From the NCBI GenBank assembly GCA_020636095.1, contig JACJYN010000004.1, positions 248,001 to 312,000 on the forward strand: 64,000 bases of DNA. Direction: 5' to 3'. The position numbers were made by a program, and so were the translations under genes. Under the pieces are notes generated by a model that had not been told where the DNA came from, searched no databases, and saw only the letters and a program-made list of their open reading frames with translations. This DNA is from Lewinellaceae bacterium. GTDB lineage: Bacteria; Bacteroidota; Bacteroidia; Chitinophagales; Saprospiraceae. Of the stretch, positions 36,697 to 45,424 are shown piece by piece. Numbering within the stretch: position 1 is the first letter of the stretch; the number at the start of each line of letters is the position of its first letter.

Positions 36697-39600
36697 ATGT
36701 TTAAGATCTTACTTTTTCCTTACTTCGTACTAGCTGCGCTAATGGTACAAGCTCAAATTGCACCTTCTATTGACCTCTTCGAGCCGGTCGGTGATATACA
36801 GTACACCCTTGCTTTTGATGTAGATAATGATGCGGATTTCGACGTTATTTGCGCGACCAATGAGCGGCTGTTCTGGTTGGAACAACTAGCGGATGGCAGC
36901 TTTTCGCGCCAACACCTAATTGCCACTGCCGGGATCAGCTATCGCAGCTTGGCTTATGCCGACGTCGACGCAGACGGGGATGAAGACCTGATTTATGCTG
37001 CGAACGATGCAGGCCTGGGTATACATTTAAACCTGGGTAATGGCGAGATGGGGCCGGCCATCGAGTTGTATAACCCTGGTACGGTCATCGATTGCTACCT
37101 GGCAGATTTTAATGCGGATGGCCGTCTGGATATTGTGGCTTCTACTTCTTCGGAAGTACGCTGGCTACCCGGTAATGGCAACGGTAGCTTTGCTCCGCCC
37201 CGGCTCGTTTCTGATCAGCACGAAACCACCACTTCTGTCCACGCCGAAGACCTGGACGGGGATGGCGACCAGGATATTCTGGTGGCTGCGCAATTTAGTG
37301 ACCGCCTGGCTTGGCACGAAAATTCAGGTGATGGAATTTTCTCCGATTATCGGTTGGTAGAGGGCCTTTACGACGGCCCATCCAGTGTTATTACCGCAGA
37401 TCTGGACGGCGACGGCTTGCCGGATATTATCTGTGCTAACCGCCAGGAAGAGGCCGATACGGGCGCCGGATTGGTCTGGTACCGCAACCTGGGCGGTGGC
37501 AACTTCGAAATGGTAGACACCCTTATGAGCCGGGGCTGGCATGCTTTTGTGCACGCAGTTGATATGGATGTAGACGGCGACATGGACCTTGTTTCCTGTC
37601 ATGGACTGGACGAAATGGACTGGCTGGCTAATGATGGCAGCGGCAACTTTAGCGAACCCATTGAATTGGAACGCTACGCTGCTTACCTCCGGTTTGTAGA
37701 CACCCCAGACCTGAATAACGATGGTTTTCCCGATATCCTCTACGGCGTCAACAGTAATAGCCCTCAGAAGCAGACGGTGCTTTGGCGGGCATCCACTGGA
37801 GGAGGAGCACTGGCTCCTCCTGAGTTGATAACGATGGGGGCTTACAACCTGAGTAATCCGGAGGTAGTTGATATGGATCAGGATGGATTGCTGGATGTAG
37901 TGATAGGATCCGATGGCACAGATGCGCTGGTTTGGCTGAAAAATGAAGGGCAGCAGTTTTCGCAGCCGCGGCTCATCGCTCGCCGTCACAACTACACTCC
38001 AAAGAGTATTGCAGTTGTCGATATCAACAATGATGGCTGGCCCGATGTGCTGGCCGGCAGTATTCAGGACAACGGTACCAACCGCTCTGATTTTTGCTTC
38101 TATATCCAGAATGGTGACGGCGCCTTTACGGCCACCCCTTACTTTCCGACTTATTATTATCCCCACCGCGACCTGCAAATGGTGGATATGGACAACGACG
38201 GTGACCTGGATATGCTTTGGGCCAGTCCAGGTACAAATACCATCAACCTCGATGCTTCTGTTGGCTGGGTACGTAACGATGCGGGCGTTTTTTCAGTACA
38301 AACCTTGCTGATCTCCGGAGTGGCGGAGATTTTAGATGTACTCGTCACCGATTTGGATGACGATGGCCAAATCGAGTTGGTAATTTGTAAGCGGGAAAAT
38401 CCCAGTTTAGGATGGATGGAACATACGGGCAACGGCAATTATACGGCTCTGCAGGAGATACCCAACAATTTTACCGGAGGGTTGTATGCGCAAGCCGCAG
38501 ACATAAACGGAGACGGCCTGCTCGATCTGGTCGCCTCTAATGAGCCGGCCGTGAATGGGGTCGACCGAATCGCCTGGTGGCCTAACCTGGGCAACGGACA
38601 GCTGGGCGCCCAACAAGACATTTATGTTGGCCAGCCTCCGCTGGAAAAATTTGTTATTGAGGATTTTGACCTCGATGGCCGAAAAGATATTGTTGCCTCT
38701 ACCTACCAGGATTATCCCATGCAGTTGTTGCGACAACTGGAAGATGGAACGTTTTCTGATCCTGGCCCGATTGCCGGCACGGCTAACAAGGTCAGAAACT
38801 TCGTGCTCATCGATATGGAGGGGGACGGAGACTGGGATATTGTTGGGAATGGGGACCAGCCTTTATACCCCAGTACCAATCGATTGTTCATCTCCTATAA
38901 CCTCGCCAATGACGAAAGCATCTCAGGTACGGTATTCTATGATCTGGATGGCAATGGGCAGCAGGGTGTTGATGAAACAGGCATAGGGCGCATTCCTATT
39001 ACAGTAGAGCCCGCCGCGATCGCAGTTTTTGCCGACGAGAACGGACAGTTTACCGTTTACGGAGCTTCCGGCGCCTACACGCTCAGCCCGCAGCTCGACG
39101 ATTGCTGGGCCTTAACGACCACTCCCGAATCCTACGAAGTAACTTTTGATGGGACCGCCAGTATAGATAGCCTGCGCTTTGGTGTAACACCTAATACGGA
39201 GGCCCCCGAAGCTGCCGTAACGCTGGCCTCAGCGCCTACGCGTTGTGGATTCACGGTCCCCTTCTGGCTCAACTACCGAAATGATGGTTGTTGGGCCTTC
39301 GATGGAGAAGTCTACCTGGTACTCAGTGATCTGGCGGCCCTTGTGTCGGCTACACCCGAGCCGGGCCGTATGGAAGGAGATACCCTTTTCTGGAACTTTA
39401 GCGCGCTGGCGCCCGGAGCCAGCCGATCCGTAGAGTTGATGATGACCATTGCGGGCGTAGCGTTCATTGGCTCAACACTGGAGATCGCTACCGGCGTGAT
39501 TCCATACGACGGGGCAGGGCAAGCACTTTCGGCGGAGGCCTTCCATTTTTACTCCGTTATCAATTGTGCTTACGATCCCAACGACAAGCAGGTGTATCCT

Positions 39601-40500
39601 AATCGCTCTGAGCAGCCGCCTTTTATGGACAATTATACCTTGTTGGACGAAACGCTGATGTATACCCTCCGTTTTCAGAACACCGGCAATGATACAGCAT
39701 TCAATATTGTACTTCGGGATCAGCTCTCCGATCAACTCGATTGGACGACTTTCCGGCCGGGGAGCAGCAGCCACCCCTACGAAGCCACCCTCCACGATGG
39801 CGGACTATTGGAGTTTCACTTCCGGAATATCCTTCTGCCCGACAGCACGGTGAATGAGCCTGGCAGCCACGGCTTTGTACAGTTTGAAATAGCAAGCCTG
39901 CCCAACCTGGAGGAGGGCGCCGCCATCGACAATGCCGCCGGTATCTATTTTGACTTTAACCCGCCGATTGTCACCAACACCGTTAATAGTATTATGGTAG
40001 AGATGTTGCCCAATTTTACGCCAGCAGCTGCCTTTAACTACACCGGTATCGGGCTTGAGGCTAGTTTTTTTGATGCCTCGACTAACGATCCGGAAAGCTG
40101 GCTCTGGGAATTTGGCGATGGCAACAGTAGCCCTGCGCAAGATCCGGTGCATACCTACGAGGAAGCAGGGGCCTACACTGTTTGCCTGACTGCCGCTAAT
40201 GCCTGGGGCAGTACTCAGTACTGCGAAGAAATTACTATTAGCCTGACATCAGCCACCGGCGTAGCGGATGCTGCGAGCATTCAACTGCACCCCAATCCTG
40301 CTAATACTACAGTTTGGGTGGATTGCAGTAACTTGCCTTTGCCGCAGCAGTTGGTACTCTACAGTGCTGCGGGTAAACCACTACAGTCCATTACACTTCA
40401 GAAACGGCAGGCCGCCTGGGATATTAGTGCGCTAGCTGCGGGGAGTTACTGGGTGCGTACAGAAGATGGGGTGGTTTTGCCTTTGGTGGTGGTGAAATGA
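36697..40500 (+). CDS. Large FG-GAP/VCBS-repeat surface protein with T9SS sorting domain
   Basis: About 1267 residues. The start at 36697 (MFKILLFPYFVLAALMVQAQ) gives a proper signal peptide, whereas the 33 codons before it lack signal character. Residues ~20-740 hold a dozen or more FG-GAP/VCBS-like blades with DLDGDGDQDIL and DINGDGLLDLV phrases, which bind Ca2+ in integrin-like propellers. Then come an SdrD/Cna-like segment (YDLDGNGQQGVDETG, about 750-830), DUF11/DUF7619-like conserved-repeat domains (YTLRFQNTGNDTAFNIVLRD), a PKD domain (WLWEFGDGNSSPAQDPVHTYEEAG, truncated here as a motif) and a T9SS C-terminus (LHPNPANTTVW). It is probably a surface adhesin or structural protein. Confidence 0.9.
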   Translation: MFKILLFPYFVLAALMVQAQIAPSIDLFEPVGDIQYTLAFDVDNDADFDVICATNERLFWLEQLADGSFSRQHLIATAGISYRSLAYADVDADGDEDLIYAANDAGLGIHLNLGNGEMGPAIELYNPGTVIDCYLADFNADGRLDIVASTSSEVRWLPGNGNGSFAPPRLVSDQHETTTSVHAEDLDGDGDQDILVAAQFSDRLAWHENSGDGIFSDYRLVEGLYDGPSSVITADLDGDGLPDIICANRQEEADTGAGLVWYRNLGGGNFEMVDTLMSRGWHAFVHAVDMDVDGDMDLVSCHGLDEMDWLANDGSGNFSEPIELERYAAYLRFVDTPDLNNDGFPDILYGVNSNSPQKQTVLWRASTGGGALAPPELITMGAYNLSNPEVVDMDQDGLLDVVIGSDGTDALVWLKNEGQQFSQPRLIARRHNYTPKSIAVVDINNDGWPDVLAGSIQDNGTNRSDFCFYIQNGDGAFTATPYFPTYYYPHRDLQMVDMDNDGDLDMLWASPGTNTINLDASVGWVRNDAGVFSVQTLLISGVAEILDVLVTDLDDDGQIELVICKRENPSLGWMEHTGNGNYTALQEIPNNFTGGLYAQAADINGDGLLDLVASNEPAVNGVDRIAWWPNLGNGQLGAQQDIYVGQPPLEKFVIEDFDLDGRKDIVASTYQDYPMQLLRQLEDGTFSDPGPIAGTANKVRNFVLIDMEGDGDWDIVGNGDQPLYPSTNRLFISYNLANDESISGTVFYDLDGNGQQGVDETGIGRIPITVEPAAIAVFADENGQFTVYGASGAYTLSPQLDDCWALTTTPESYEVTFDGTASIDSLRFGVTPNTEAPEAAVTLASAPTRCGFTVPFWLNYRNDGCWAFDGEVYLVLSDLAALVSATPEPGRMEGDTLFWNFSALAPGASRSVELMMTIAGVAFIGSTLEIATGVIPYDGAGQALSAEAFHFYSVINCAYDPNDKQVYPNRSEQPPFMDNYTLLDETLMYTLRFQNTGNDTAFNIVLRDQLSDQLDWTTFRPGSSSHPYEATLHDGGLLEFHFRNILLPDSTVNEPGSHGFVQFEIASLPNLEEGAAIDNAAGIYFDFNPPIVTNTVNSIMVEMLPNFTPAAAFNYTGIGLEASFFDASTNDPESWLWEFGDGNSSPAQDPVHTYEEAGAYTVCLTAANAWGSTQYCEEITISLTSATGVADAASIQLHPNPANTTVWVDCSNLPLPQQLVLYSAAGKPLQSITLQKRQAAWDISALAAGSYWVRTEDGVVLPLVVVK

Positions 40501-40502
40501 GG

Positions 40503-40858
40503 CCAAGCGACGTGCGATCAATAAGTGTTGGGTTTCAATAGGCTAGTGCGCCGGGAACGAAATTCTTAACCAATTCTTTGGGCTCTTTTACGGCCATGCT
40601 GCGTTGCTCCTTCCTTCCGTAGCTTAGGCTATGGTCGGTCGTCGCGCCTTGCCTGGCCGCAAAACAGCCTCAAATTATTGACCAATAACTTCGTTCCCGG
40701 CGCACTAGTGATTTTGGCTTTAACCGAGGCGAAGAGCCTGTCCCGCAGAATTGCAGGATTCCCGATCTTAGCAGCGCTAAGGGAGGCGGTTCTTTAACGA
40801 AGGGTAAAGCCAAAAGCACTCCTAGGAAATCTGACAGTTATTGATCGCACGTCGCTAA
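40503..40858. repeat. Nested inverted-repeat element
   Basis: Outer 19-bp repeats AGCGACGTGCGATCAATAA (40506-40524) and its perfect inverted copy (40838-40856) enclose two further pairs. One is CTAGTGCGCCGGGAACGAA (40543-40561 with 40690-40708). The other is TTTTGGCTTTA (40712-40722 with 40805-40815). The 166-bp inner palindrome holds an ATGCTGCGTTGC-type element. No gene lies inside, so it looks like one small element inserted next to or into another. Confidence 0.75.
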
Positions 40859-40876
40859 GCCCCGGCGGCACCTTTT

Positions 40877-41374
40877 CTACTCCAAATACCGGATCACATA
40901 CTCCAGACTCTGCCGGTGAAACTTCACACTAAATCCATCAAACTGCAGGCGCACCTCCGGATTGACCCTTTTACCTAAGGCTTTCGTATCAAAATCAAGC
41001 TCGGGATGCTGCCCGATAAAATCCGGAAAGCACTGATGGATGACAAACTCGGCGTGTTCGTAGCCTTCCGGATAAGGGCTGCCCGGCTTCGGAGCGGGCA
41101 CCTCCAGGCACCAGATTCTGCGCCCCTGGTACAGGATGGGCTCGTTCAGTTTAAAGGTAGCGATGGGCCGGCCGCCGATCTCCTTTTCCGAGAGCAGCTT
41201 TCCCAGCGTGGAAAGGCCTGCCTTTACCTCCTCATACCGTTCCCGGCTCTCTACCCGGTAGCAGAGGTGGTCCAACTCGTAGTTTGATACATCGGCCTCT
41301 GCTTTTTCCAGAGCGGCAAATAGCCGATCCAGAAAAGGAGAAGGGCTTTCGAGTAAATTATCTATAGGATGCAT
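40877..41374 (-). CDS. YecM-like VOC-superfamily protein
   Basis: About 165 residues from the chosen start at 41374 (MHPIDNLLE). The frame is open far upstream, but the extra residues are low-complexity (Gly/Arg/Ser) and overlap the Nudix gene, so they are not coding. LDHLCYRV, LGKLLSEKEIGGRPIATFKL and LEVPAPKPGSPYPEGYEHAEFVI match the E. coli YecM pattern (VOC, glyoxalase-like metal-binding fold). The final VKFHRQSLEYVI is also similar. Its reaction is unknown. It lies downstream of the Nudix gene on the same strand with a 35-nt gap, so they may be one operon. Confidence 0.82.
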   Translation of the reverse strand: MHPIDNLLESPSPFLDRLFAALEKAEADVSNYELDHLCYRVESRERYEEVKAGLSTLGKLLSEKEIGGRPIATFKLNEPILYQGRRIWCLEVPAPKPGSPYPEGYEHAEFVIHQCFPDFIGQHPELDFDTKALGKRVNPEVRLQFDGFSVKFHRQSLEYVIRYLE

Positions 41375-41409
41375 GTTAATGGAATGAATATGCCATAACA
41401 ATATAACAA

Positions 41410-41979
41410 TCAACCTCCCCCCCCTCCCAGCAAATACCCCACTCGCATCAGCGACACCATCGAAAGAGCATCTGTAATCTCCCCCCGAAAAACCATCTCC
41501 AGGGCTTCCCGGAAGGGTAGCTTTTTCACCTGTAGCTCTTCCGTTTCTTCCGGTTGGGCCGCTCCGAAGCTCAACTCCTGCGCCAGAAAGGCCATGCCTG
41601 CTTCGTCGGTTACCGAGTTGGACGTATGCAGATCCAGGACTTTTGTCCATTTTTGAGCGCGGATGCCGGTTTCTTCCACCAACTCTCTTTTAGCGCTTTC
41701 CAAAGGGCTTTCGGCGCCGATCAGGCAGCCTCCTTCCGGGATTTCCCAGCTGTATTTTTCCAGGGTATAGCGGTATTGGCCCACCAGCCAGGTATTCTCT
41801 TCTTCATCCAGGGGCACGATACCGATGGCCAGGTTCTTGAAATGCACCAGGCCGTAGATGCCATCTGTTCCGGAAGGGGTAGTCACCTCCCGGTGGGTGA
41901 CCTGTATCCAGGCATTGTCGTACACTTGTTGAATGGAGCGAGTCGCCCAGGGATTTTTCATAGATTTTTTTTGTGTCAT
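41410..41979 (-). CDS. Nudix hydrolase (ADP-ribose pyrophosphatase-like)
   Basis: About 189 residues. The Nudix box GGCLIGAESPLESAKREL continuing into VEETGI is complete (G x5 E x7 REUxEExGU form), so metal-dependent cleavage of a nucleoside diphosphate linkage is expected. The preceding VGQYRYTLEKYSWEIPEGG is typical of ADP-sugar pyrophosphatases. Three in-frame starts (41994, 41979, 41961) are possible; 41979 (MTQKKS) is chosen without strong evidence. The protein ends in a Gly run (GGGGG). No signal peptide. It probably recycles ADP-ribose or a related sugar nucleotide. Confidence 0.88.
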   Translation of the reverse strand: MTQKKSMKNPWATRSIQQVYDNAWIQVTHREVTTPSGTDGIYGLVHFKNLAIGIVPLDEEENTWLVGQYRYTLEKYSWEIPEGGCLIGAESPLESAKRELVEETGIRAQKWTKVLDLHTSNSVTDEAGMAFLAQELSFGAAQPEETEELQVKKLPFREALEMVFRGEITDALSMVSLMRVGYLLGGGGG

Positions 41980-42017
41980 TACAAAGAAAAGCATTATCCA
42001 TAAAAAGGAGAATTTCC

Positions 42018-42025
42018 TATCTTGG
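42018..42025 (+). promoter_or_regulatory. -7-like box before the DinB gene
   Basis: TATCTTGG is close to TAnnTTTG and lies about 83 nt before the start at 42108. It is a weak match. Confidence 0.3.
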
Positions 42026-42107
42026 CGAATGCCTGTTTAGACAACTTTAAGTAGGTGGACCCATGTAGCATAGCAATTTAACCATACAGCAATTTAACCA
42101 TAACTCA

Positions 42108-42647
42108 ATGACACCCTCCCTTGACCGCCGCCTGAAAAAGATGGACCAACGCCTGGAAAGCCTGCTCAATCAACTTTCGGCTTATGATCATACCCAGCTC
42201 AACCGGAAACCTGCCGATGGCGGCTGGTCGGCACTACAGGTGATGAACCACCTGATCCTTGCGGAAGAAGGTTCTGTAAAATACGTCAAGAAAAAACTGA
42301 GCTTTGACCCGCAATTGGAGAAAGCCGGTTTTTTCAGCGCCTGGCGTATCTTTTTACTGGATTTTTACTTCAAGTTGCCGTTCAAATACAAGGCGCCTCC
42401 GGGAGTAGGGGATGATGCGCTTCCGGCTGAGTCTGATTTTAAAGAGGTTTCCGATCGTTGGGTGTCCAGCCGAAAAGCCCTGCGTGACTATTTGGAGGGC
42501 TTGCCGCCGGATTTGTTCCAAATGTCGGTTTATAAACACCCCTTTGCCGGAAGGATGAGCCTGGAAAGTATGGTGCAGTTTTTTGACGGCCACTTCGAAC
42601 GCCATAGAAAACAGATTGAGCGGGTGGTCGGGGAAAAAGGGGATTAG
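42108..42647 (+). CDS. DinB-family protein
   Basis: 179 residues. It opens with a helix (LDRRLKKMDQRLESLLNQL) and contains GGWSALQVMNHLILAEEG, the DinB/DfsA-like four-helix-bundle signature with a metal-binding His. A late FFDGHFERHRKQIERV supplies the paired histidines (HxxxH). Members bind a divalent metal and many are thiol S-transferases (bacillithiol type), but the reaction here is unknown. There is no signal peptide. The gene is followed by a long repeat-rich gap shared with the convergent nucleoside transporter gene. Confidence 0.88.
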   Translation: MTPSLDRRLKKMDQRLESLLNQLSAYDHTQLNRKPADGGWSALQVMNHLILAEEGSVKYVKKKLSFDPQLEKAGFFSAWRIFLLDFYFKLPFKYKAPPGVGDDALPAESDFKEVSDRWVSSRKALRDYLEGLPPDLFQMSVYKHPFAGRMSLESMVQFFDGHFERHRKQIERVVGEKGD

Positions 42648-42905
42648 GGAGTGGTGTGTCAGGGATCAGTGTATCAGAGAGCGGTGTATCAGAGAGGGTA
42701 CTCTCCTGAGGCTATTGATGACGAAGTATATTTGGGATAGGTGACTATTCAGCAATTGGCGATTAGCTGTTGGCTATTGGCGCCCAATGCCCATAAAAAT
42801 GGGATGTAAGCTTAAGCTACCGGTTTTTTGCTTAACATACCAACCTTAAGGGCAGGCAATTTGCTAATGGCTAACCGCCAAAAGCTAACTGCTGAATAAG
42901 TTACT
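42648..42905. repeat. Non-coding gap with short repeats and an imperfect inverted repeat
   Basis: Three ~16-bp units of the GTGTATCAGAGAG type run near 42655-42700. Further on, a CAGCAATTGGCGATTAGCTG-type block near 42750 is partly repeated in inverted form (AAAGCTAACTGCTGAATAA) near 42882-42900. No coding frame is seen. Confidence 0.45.
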
Positions 42906-42964
42906 GGGATAGTTCAAATTTCTGTGTCTTCTGAAAAAAGCCCCAAGATTTTCAGGATTCGGCG
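42906..42964 (-). repeat. Dispersed ~58-bp repeat, inverted copy
   Basis: Read on the minus strand it gives CCTGAAAATC, then TTTTTTCAGAAGACACAGAA and ATTTGAACTATCCC. This matches the copy at 52221-52279 with only a few differences. It stands 36 bp before the heptamer array at 43001. Confidence 0.75.
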
Positions 42965-43000
42965 TGAGCTCAGTCGAACGCTCAGCCGAACGGAATTTGC

Positions 43001-43210
43001 GAACTCCGAACAGCGAACCCCGAACTCCGAACAGCGAACTCCGAACCCCGAACAGCGAACTCCGAACAGCGAACCCCGAACAGCGAACAGCGAACCCCGA
43101 ACAGCGAACAGCAAACCCCGAACAGCGAACAGCAAACCCCGAACAGCAAACCCCGAACAGCGAACAGCAAACCCCGAACAGCGAACAGCAAACCCCGAAC
43201 CCCGAACACC
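43001..43210. repeat. Heptamer tandem array of 30 units
   Basis: Thirty perfect-length 7-bp units of the form GAACNNC (GAACAGC, GAACCCC, GAACTCC; AAACCCC in six) fill exactly 210 bp. Because 7 is not a multiple of 3, open frames exist in several phases and code for artificial NSEQRTPN-like peptides. It ends 32 bp from the stop of the nucleoside transporter gene. Confidence 0.85.
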
Positions 43211-43242
43211 CCGTTACAGCCCCAACCCCCTCCAAACAAGCA

Positions 43243-44577
43243 CTAAAACAACACCCCCGCGATCGCCGCCGTCAAAAAACAAGCAATGGTGCCGCCGATC
43301 AGGGCTTTGATGCCGAACTCGGTCAGGGTCTTCCGCTGGCCGGGGGCGATAGCGCCGATACCGCCGATCTGAATGCCGATAGAGGCGAAGTTGGCAAAGC
43401 CACAAAGCGCATAGGTAGAAATGAGCAGCGACTTGAAGCTCATTTGATCTTCCATGCCTTGCAAGGCGGCATAGGCGAAAAACTCGTTGAGGGTTGTTTT
43501 GAGCCCCAGCAATTGCCCCACCAGCAGGACGTCTTTTGAGTCTACGCCCAACAACCAGGCTACCGGAGCGAAAACGATGCCCAGGATATATTCCATATTG
43601 AATCCTGCGAAGCGGCCGTCGGTCTGCGCTACCACATATTCGTTAAGGCCGGTCCAGGAACCTACCCCATTGATGAGGATATAGTTGAGCATAGCGATAA
43701 AGGCGGTGAAGACGAGCAGCATGGCGCCTACATTGACGGCCAGCCTCAGCCCGTCGGTCGTCCCGCGGGAGATGGCGTCCAGCAGGTTACTTCCCACATC
43801 CTGGCGCGGAATGTCCAGCTTTTGGTGTTCCATATCGACTGCTCTCGTTTCCGGGTATAACATCTTGGCGGCAACAATTGCCGCCGGCGCGGATATGATG
43901 GAGGCGGTGAGCAAGTGGGTGGCAAATAGCTGTTTGGCTACAGGATCGCTACCGCCGAGAAAACCTACATAAGCGGCGAACACGCCGCCGGCAATGGTAG
44001 CCATGCCACCGGTCATCAGGCAGAGAATCTCCGATTTGGACATGCCTTCCAGGTAGGGCTTTACGATCAGAGGCGCTTCCGTTTGCCCGATGAAAACATT
44101 GGCGGCGGCGGCCAGGCTCTCAGCGCCCGTGAGGTTCATGGTACGCGTCATCACCCAGGCAAATCCTTTGATAATGACCTGTAAAATGCCCAGGTAGTAC
44201 AGAACGGAAGAAAGCGCGGAGAAAAAAATAATGGTCGGCAACACCTTAAAGGCAAATATATATCCTACGGTCACCATATCACCTGAGATACCATCACTGA
44301 CTTGCACTACTTCCGGCCAGCTGCCCAGCACAAAATTGGCGCCGGCTTCTGTGAAATCCAGCACTACAACAAAAAAGCTGGCGACAAAGTCGAAAGCCTT
44401 TTTTACGATGGGTATCTTCAATATGGCGATGGCTAATATGACCTGCATGGCGATGCCGGCTCCAATGATCCTCCAGTTGATGGCTCGCCGGTCGGCGCTC
44501 AACAGATAACAGGCGCCTAAAAGTACAGCAACACCCAAGACACCGCGAAGTAGCCCTTCCAAAAACTCCATGGTCAA
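43243..44577 (-). CDS. nupC: NupC-type concentrative nucleoside transporter
   Basis: 444 residues with about ten hydrophobic segments. Characteristic stretches are GVLGVAVLLGACYLLSADRR at the N-terminus (Nucleos_tra2_N), VFIGQTEAPLIVKPYLEGMS in the substrate site, LMTGGMATIAGGV and CGFANFASIGIQIGGIGA near the end. It imports nucleosides together with Na+ or H+ across the inner membrane. It is divergent from the uridine kinase gene, which would phosphorylate imported uridine or cytidine, so the two may act in one salvage path. A TACTTTTG -7 box lies at 44642-44649 on its strand. Confidence 0.93.
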   Translation of the reverse strand: MTMEFLEGLLRGVLGVAVLLGACYLLSADRRAINWRIIGAGIAMQVILAIAILKIPIVKKAFDFVASFFVVVLDFTEAGANFVLGSWPEVVQVSDGISGDMVTVGYIFAFKVLPTIIFFSALSSVLYYLGILQVIIKGFAWVMTRTMNLTGAESLAAAANVFIGQTEAPLIVKPYLEGMSKSEILCLMTGGMATIAGGVFAAYVGFLGGSDPVAKQLFATHLLTASIISAPAAIVAAKMLYPETRAVDMEHQKLDIPRQDVGSNLLDAISRGTTDGLRLAVNVGAMLLVFTAFIAMLNYILINGVGSWTGLNEYVVAQTDGRFAGFNMEYILGIVFAPVAWLLGVDSKDVLLVGQLLGLKTTLNEFFAYAALQGMEDQMSFKSLLISTYALCGFANFASIGIQIGGIGAIAPGQRKTLTEFGIKALIGGTIACFLTAAIAGVLF

Positions 44578-44641
44578 TCCAGTTTGAGAGCGTACGGAGC
44601 CGTTACGCCGGCATCCGGTAAGCTCGGGTAAGTAGAACGTC

Positions 44642-44649
44642 CAAAAGTA
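44642..44649 (-). promoter_or_regulatory. -7 box of the nucleoside transporter gene
   Basis: TACTTTTG on the minus strand matches TAnnTTTG, 65 nt before the start at 44577. No clear -33 box. Confidence 0.4.
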
Positions 44650-44722
44650 ATAAAGTTTTGTTGCTTTGACAGGAGTATTCTGTTTTTCAGTATTTGCTCC
44701 TCCAACTCCGCTTTCAAAATAC

Positions 44723-44730
44723 TACCTTTG
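44723..44730 (+). promoter_or_regulatory. -7 box of the uridine kinase operon
   Basis: TACCTTTG matches TAnnTTTG and lies 24 nt before the ATG at 44754. This supports that start rather than an upstream in-frame ATG at 44694. Confidence 0.5.
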
Positions 44731-44753
44731 TGAAAACCAGCGCCGCTGCAATT

Positions 44754-45422
44754 ATGAAACCACTGATTATTGGGATCACAGGAGGTAGTGGTTCCGGAAA
44801 AACAACCTTCATCAACCAGCTCCGGGAGCGGTTTGCTCAAGAGGACCTTTGCATCATCTCTCAGGATGATTACTACCGGCCCAGAGAACAACAGGTGAAA
44901 GATGAAATGGGCATCCGCAATTTTGACCTGCCGGGCTCTATTGATAAAAAAGCCTTTGCTGAAGATATCAATCGCCTGGCCGCCGGCGAGACGGTACACC
45001 GCCAGGAGTATACCTTTAATAATGCCGCTCTCAAGCCGCGCATGCTCACTTTTCGGCCGGCGCCGGTCATCATCGTCGAAGGCATCTTCGTGTTCCACTT
45101 TAAAAAAATACGCAGGTTGCTGGATGTAAAGGTCTTCCTCCACGCTAAGGAAAACCTCAAAGTCATCCGCCGGATCAAACGGGACCAGGTAGAGCGCAAT
45201 TACCCTCTGGACGACGTCCTCTATCGCTACGAGCATCATGTATTGCCTACCTTCGAACGGTACATCAAACCATATATGGACGAAGCCGACCTGGTGGTCA
45301 ATAACAACCAAAAGTTTGATTGGGGGTTGGAAATCCTGACCGGTTACCTGAATAATTGTTTGGAGAAATACAATAATAGCAAGCACGATGCGCACTCCCT
45401 TCCCCAAAAAGGTGCTGAATAA
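44754..45422 (+). CDS. udk: Uridine kinase
   Basis: About 222 residues from the chosen start. The Walker A GITGGSGSGKTTF is at the N-terminus. Further family phrases are IISQDDYYRP, FDLPGSIDKKAF and VIIVEGIFVFHF. The LDVKVFLHAKENLKVIRRIKRD segment contains the lid arginines. It phosphorylates uridine and cytidine in pyrimidine salvage. The frame opens at 44694, but that start lies before the -7 box and adds 20 residues without family match. The following outer-membrane-like gene begins 2 nt after the stop, so the two are cotranscribed. Confidence 0.93.
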   Translation: MKPLIIGITGGSGSGKTTFINQLRERFAQEDLCIISQDDYYRPREQQVKDEMGIRNFDLPGSIDKKAFAEDINRLAAGETVHRQEYTFNNAALKPRMLTFRPAPVIIVEGIFVFHFKKIRRLLDVKVFLHAKENLKVIRRIKRDQVERNYPLDDVLYRYEHHVLPTFERYIKPYMDEADLVVNNNQKFDWGLEILTGYLNNCLEKYNNSKHDAHSLPQKGAE

Positions 45423-45424
45423 TC

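Noticed and set aside
41375..41650. N-terminal extension of the YecM-like frame
   Set aside because: It overlaps the Nudix gene on the same strand and its Gly/Arg/Ser-rich residues have no family match; the start at 41374 is better.
43001..43210. Possible CRISPR array
   Set aside because: The repeats are 7 bp and directly adjacent, without spacers, and no cas gene is present.
42924..43539. Several frames coding for NSEQRTPN-like or GVRCSLFGV-like repeats
   Set aside because: They are translations of the GAACNNC heptamer array in several phases on both strands. A 7-bp unit gives open frames by chance.
44574..45407. 277-codon minus-strand frame
   Set aside because: It is antisense to the uridine kinase gene with its Walker A and other motifs, and its own translation matches nothing recognisable.
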